From NCBI GenBank assembly GCA_032622095.1, contig CP136066.1, positions 91,967,319 through 92,031,318 on the forward strand: a DNA stretch of 64,000 bases, given 5' to 3'. Position numbers and translations under genes: made by a program. Source of the stretch: Siphonodentalium dalli. Its lineage: Eukaryota > Mollusca > Scaphopoda > Gadilida > Siphonodentaliidae. Of the stretch, positions 61,690-64,000 are shown in pieces. The number at the start of each line of letters is the position of its first letter. The stretch's first letter is position 1. The notes below the pieces were generated by a model. That model ran no database searches. It had not been told where the DNA came from and saw only the letters and a program-made list of their open reading frames with translations.

Positions 61690-62045
61690 GCTCGTTCATA
61701 TGTCGAGCCGGACACGGGTCACGCCAGCCTAATCAGTGTGAAAATGACAAAGTCAAAGATAGCGCGACTGGAACACGACGTATAAAACCAACTGGCTCCT
61801 CGGAATTTCCCTGGCACGACCCGACGTGCTACACGTCTGGTGCCGACGTGCTACACGTCTGTGGTTCGACGCTGTTTTGAATTCGACGTGCTAAACATAG
61901 GTCGCGCTAAGATGATTAAGGGGATATCATTCCTCATTTAGAACCCCTTTGGCGTAGAGCATGTGCAATTTGAAGTTTTTGGCGTCATTACGTCATCTCT
62001 GAATCATTCTAGCGCGACCCGTGTCTGGCACGTCGACCGTATAAA
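61690..62045. repeat. Possible small inverted-repeat element
   Basis: 'gtcgagccggacacgggtc' at the left is mirrored by 'gacccgtgtctggcacgtcgac' at the right. Inside, 'gacgtgctacacgtct' is repeated in tandem at about 61825-61860. A related half lies near 62.47-62.53 kb. Confidence 0.55.
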
Positions 62046-62829
62046 ACAGCGTCGGGGCACAGACGTGCTAACTCTTGTCCGTTGTAAATATGCATTGAAG
62101 GCTATATATACGGGGATATGCATGTGTTGACTGACAAAGGACGTTTCGCGAAATCTTGGAATAAATATATTGCGGAGATATATACGAAGGTTCAAGGGAG
62201 ATGAATGACAAGATCCCGATTTTGAAACCAACGAAAGCGTAAATTATGAGATTCATGCACCATATAGAAGAATAAATAAAGACACATCGAGGGCCATGCA
62301 GTTTATAGTGCATTGTCAGAGGACACCATCATGGCCAATTTTACTATTTAGTGGACTTCCCAAGGGAAATCATTATAGCAGACGGCATTTTGTATCAAAA
62401 CTGCAAAAATTGTTTGAAATATACGATTACAGCACGTGCCAAATCAAACAAACGTAATACGAGCCAGAGACGCGCCAATGTCGAGCCAGGGGAAGATAGC
62501 ACGCCCCGTGTTTGGCGCGACGTATAAAACGGGCCTTAGGCTCATGGGGATGTCTATATATGGTTTTGGTCAAATCGGCACTCTCAATACTTCTATATCT
62601 TATTACTTTTGGAAAAAAATCGGCGACAAATGTTTTATCAATGTTGCTGTCATCCCATAACCAGTTCCTTTTCCCTACGACACCGCCTTTAAGTGCGCAC
62701 CATTGGATTCAGTGTAGCATAAGCTGGTGCTATATAAGTTTGGCGAAAATTAATCAGCAACAACATTTTTACTTTTTGTGCACCTACCACCCATCCCTGA
62801 CCAGAATATGACCACTTTGTATTCTTCAG

Positions 62830-63330
62830 GTTCCTCGAATTAAGGAAATGGTTTGGTGGAAGTCGCGGAGTTTAAACATTCTTATTAATTTTAGTACCCT
62901 TCTCCTCTCCCACCCTGACAAGTAATGGGTCAATTTGGCGTCTTTAAGCCACACGATTCTATTCCTCGTATCAGGCAGAATAATATATATTAATTTGGTC
63001 GGCGCTAAACATATTTGACCACCGTTGGTGCCATCCCCTCTGCCCTCCCTGACTCGAACGGTTTAAAATGCCTAAAGTGACGCCATTCGAGTTAGTGATG
63101 GAAGAGGAGAGGGCACACCATAAGACTCCTATTATCAAGGAGATGAACTTATATAAGTTTGGTAGAAATAATCTGCAAAATTTTTGTTGTTACTCCCACC
63201 TTTTCTGTACCTGACCCCGACAGCGTCACTTTAGCTATTTTAACACGCATCGTTATCTTCCTCGTAGACATCTACTCCTGTTAGACCACTGTGGCGCCCC
63301 TATATAATCAGCCGTTAATTCCTATAGCAG
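62830..63330 (-). repeat. Degenerate tandem array, inverted relative of 36-37 kb
   Basis: Words such as 'ttaagccacacgattctatt', 'cctcgtatca' and 'ccctgactcgaacgg' are reverse complements of the unit at 35.96-37.2 kb. No hairpin end was found here. Confidence 0.5.
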
Positions 63331-63575
63331 ACAGACATATATAGGCAAGTATAGATATATAAAATGTCAACACTTGGATAAGTCGACTTAACACTTGTCC
63401 AAAGATATTCGTCTTTGAGAATCCACAATTGATATAATTTCCAGGTGGACAACTTAAACAACTCTCAGACTAACTAGCTTTGGGAACTGTGGGAGTTGAC
63501 GGAGAACGTATATATGACCTTACTGTTTGAGTAGGAACGATTACATACACACTATAATTATGCAATTTCATTCAG

Positions 63576-63725
63576 GTATAGTTATTGAAAACGACGTTTG
63601 GAACCCTGACGTAGAGCATGTACTGACGGCGGCCATTCGTTCTCAACAAAGTACAACAAATATAACATTGGATGGACAGTTTCATCACATTCCGACAAGG
63701 AGTGCCCACAATGCAAGCTCAGCAG
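63576..63725 (+). CDS. iGluR gene 2, exon 2: start of amino-terminal domain
   Basis: Acceptor TTTCATTCAG ends at 63575; donor GTATTA starts at 63726. The first two bases complete the Gly of exon 1, giving a joined strand LRIG-IVIEND, followed by WNPDVEHVLTAAIRSQ, which matches the family's first helix ('x-E-x-A-F-x-x-A-[IV]-x-x-[IV]-N'). Exon 2 ends phase 1 near ASSA. One sequon (NIT) is visible. The rest of the gene lies right of the window. The receptor type and function cannot be judged from these 79 residues, but orientation and spacing make it a head-to-tail neighbour of gene 1. Confidence 0.8.
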
Positions 63726-63865
63726 GTATTACTCCTGGTTAAATAATCCTGCTAATGCGATATGATGTCGGCGGGTCCTGCTGAAACGCTAAGATGCTGG
63801 TGGGGCAAAATAAGACCAGAAGTATATACCGTTATACTCTGAGTAATCGACTTCTTAATCACAGC

Positions 63866-64000
63866 AGAATTATGGGTAACTTTTCAGGATTTAGTCGGAA
63901 ATATGGCTTGTTGCCATTCACCGGAAAGCTATCTCCGAGAGCTTTCCGATGAATGGCAACAAGCCATATTTCCGACTAAATCCTAGTTACCCATAATTCT
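63866..64000. mobile_element. Long near-perfect hairpin (palindromic MITE) at the window end
   Basis: Left arm 'agaattatgggtaact' to 'ggaaagct', loop of about nine bases, then an inverted arm ending 'cccataattct' at base 64000. Arms are about 63 bases with only a few mismatches; a half copy is at 23309-23363. The element may extend past the window. Confidence 0.85.

Overview
The window is animal nuclear DNA. It is AT-rich, with short exons separated by long introns, canonical GT-AG splice sites and a dense mixture of LINE, hAT-like, Helitron-like, TTAA-type and palindromic repeats. Nothing looks bacterial or viral. The repeat types and the divergent glutamate receptor suggest a marine invertebrate such as a lophotrochozoan or lower deuterostome; the species cannot be fixed from the sequence alone.

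The genes are on the + strand. The main one, about 3.9-46.6 kb, is an ionotropic glutamate receptor (iGluR). Eleven exons can be joined with matching intron phases. They encode most of the amino-terminal domain, ligand-binding half S1, M1, the pore loop, M3, ligand-binding half S2, M4 and a cytoplasmic tail ending in a PDZ-ligand-like motif. Exons for the signal peptide and first part of the amino-terminal domain were not found and probably lie left of the window or hidden in 1-3.8 kb. A second gene of the same family starts at 59.47 kb with a signal-peptide exon and one further exon (63.58 kb), then leaves the window. The locus is therefore a head-to-tail iGluR pair or part of a larger array. 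Key ligand and pore positions of the first receptor depart from the vertebrate consensus: Asp replaces the ligand-binding Glu in S2, Glu sits at the Q/R site, and the gate motif begins with Ala.

The rest is repeat-built intron and intergenic DNA. From left to right: a TIR element (0.8-1.7 kb); two head-to-tail Helitron-like units (4.65-5.88 kb); a composite of two MITE copies with an outer 4-bp duplication (6.58-7.99 kb); a 6-kb hAT-like foldback element with tandem-repeat arms (12.34-18.38 kb); a TAATCG-rich hAT element with perfect 8-bp target duplication (19.34-20.51 kb); a decayed CR1/Jockey-like LINE on the - strand (24.92-31.62 kb) split by a 3.2-kb element with 1-kb inverted arms and a TTGTA target duplication; two TTAA-flanked elements (33.5 and 37.8 kb); degenerate tandem arrays (34-37 kb) ending in a second Helitron-type hairpin; several palindromic MITEs; a 1.1-kb tandem duplication with a 99-G tract (47.1-49.5 kb); a 2-kb TIR element (52.9-54.9 kb); a TIR element into which a second hAT copy has inserted (55.6-57.9 kb); a 5'-truncated LINE (58.0-58.6 kb); and a tRNA-like SINE (60.7 kb). 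Most of the intron length is transposon-derived, and several elements are nested, giving a readable relative order of insertion.
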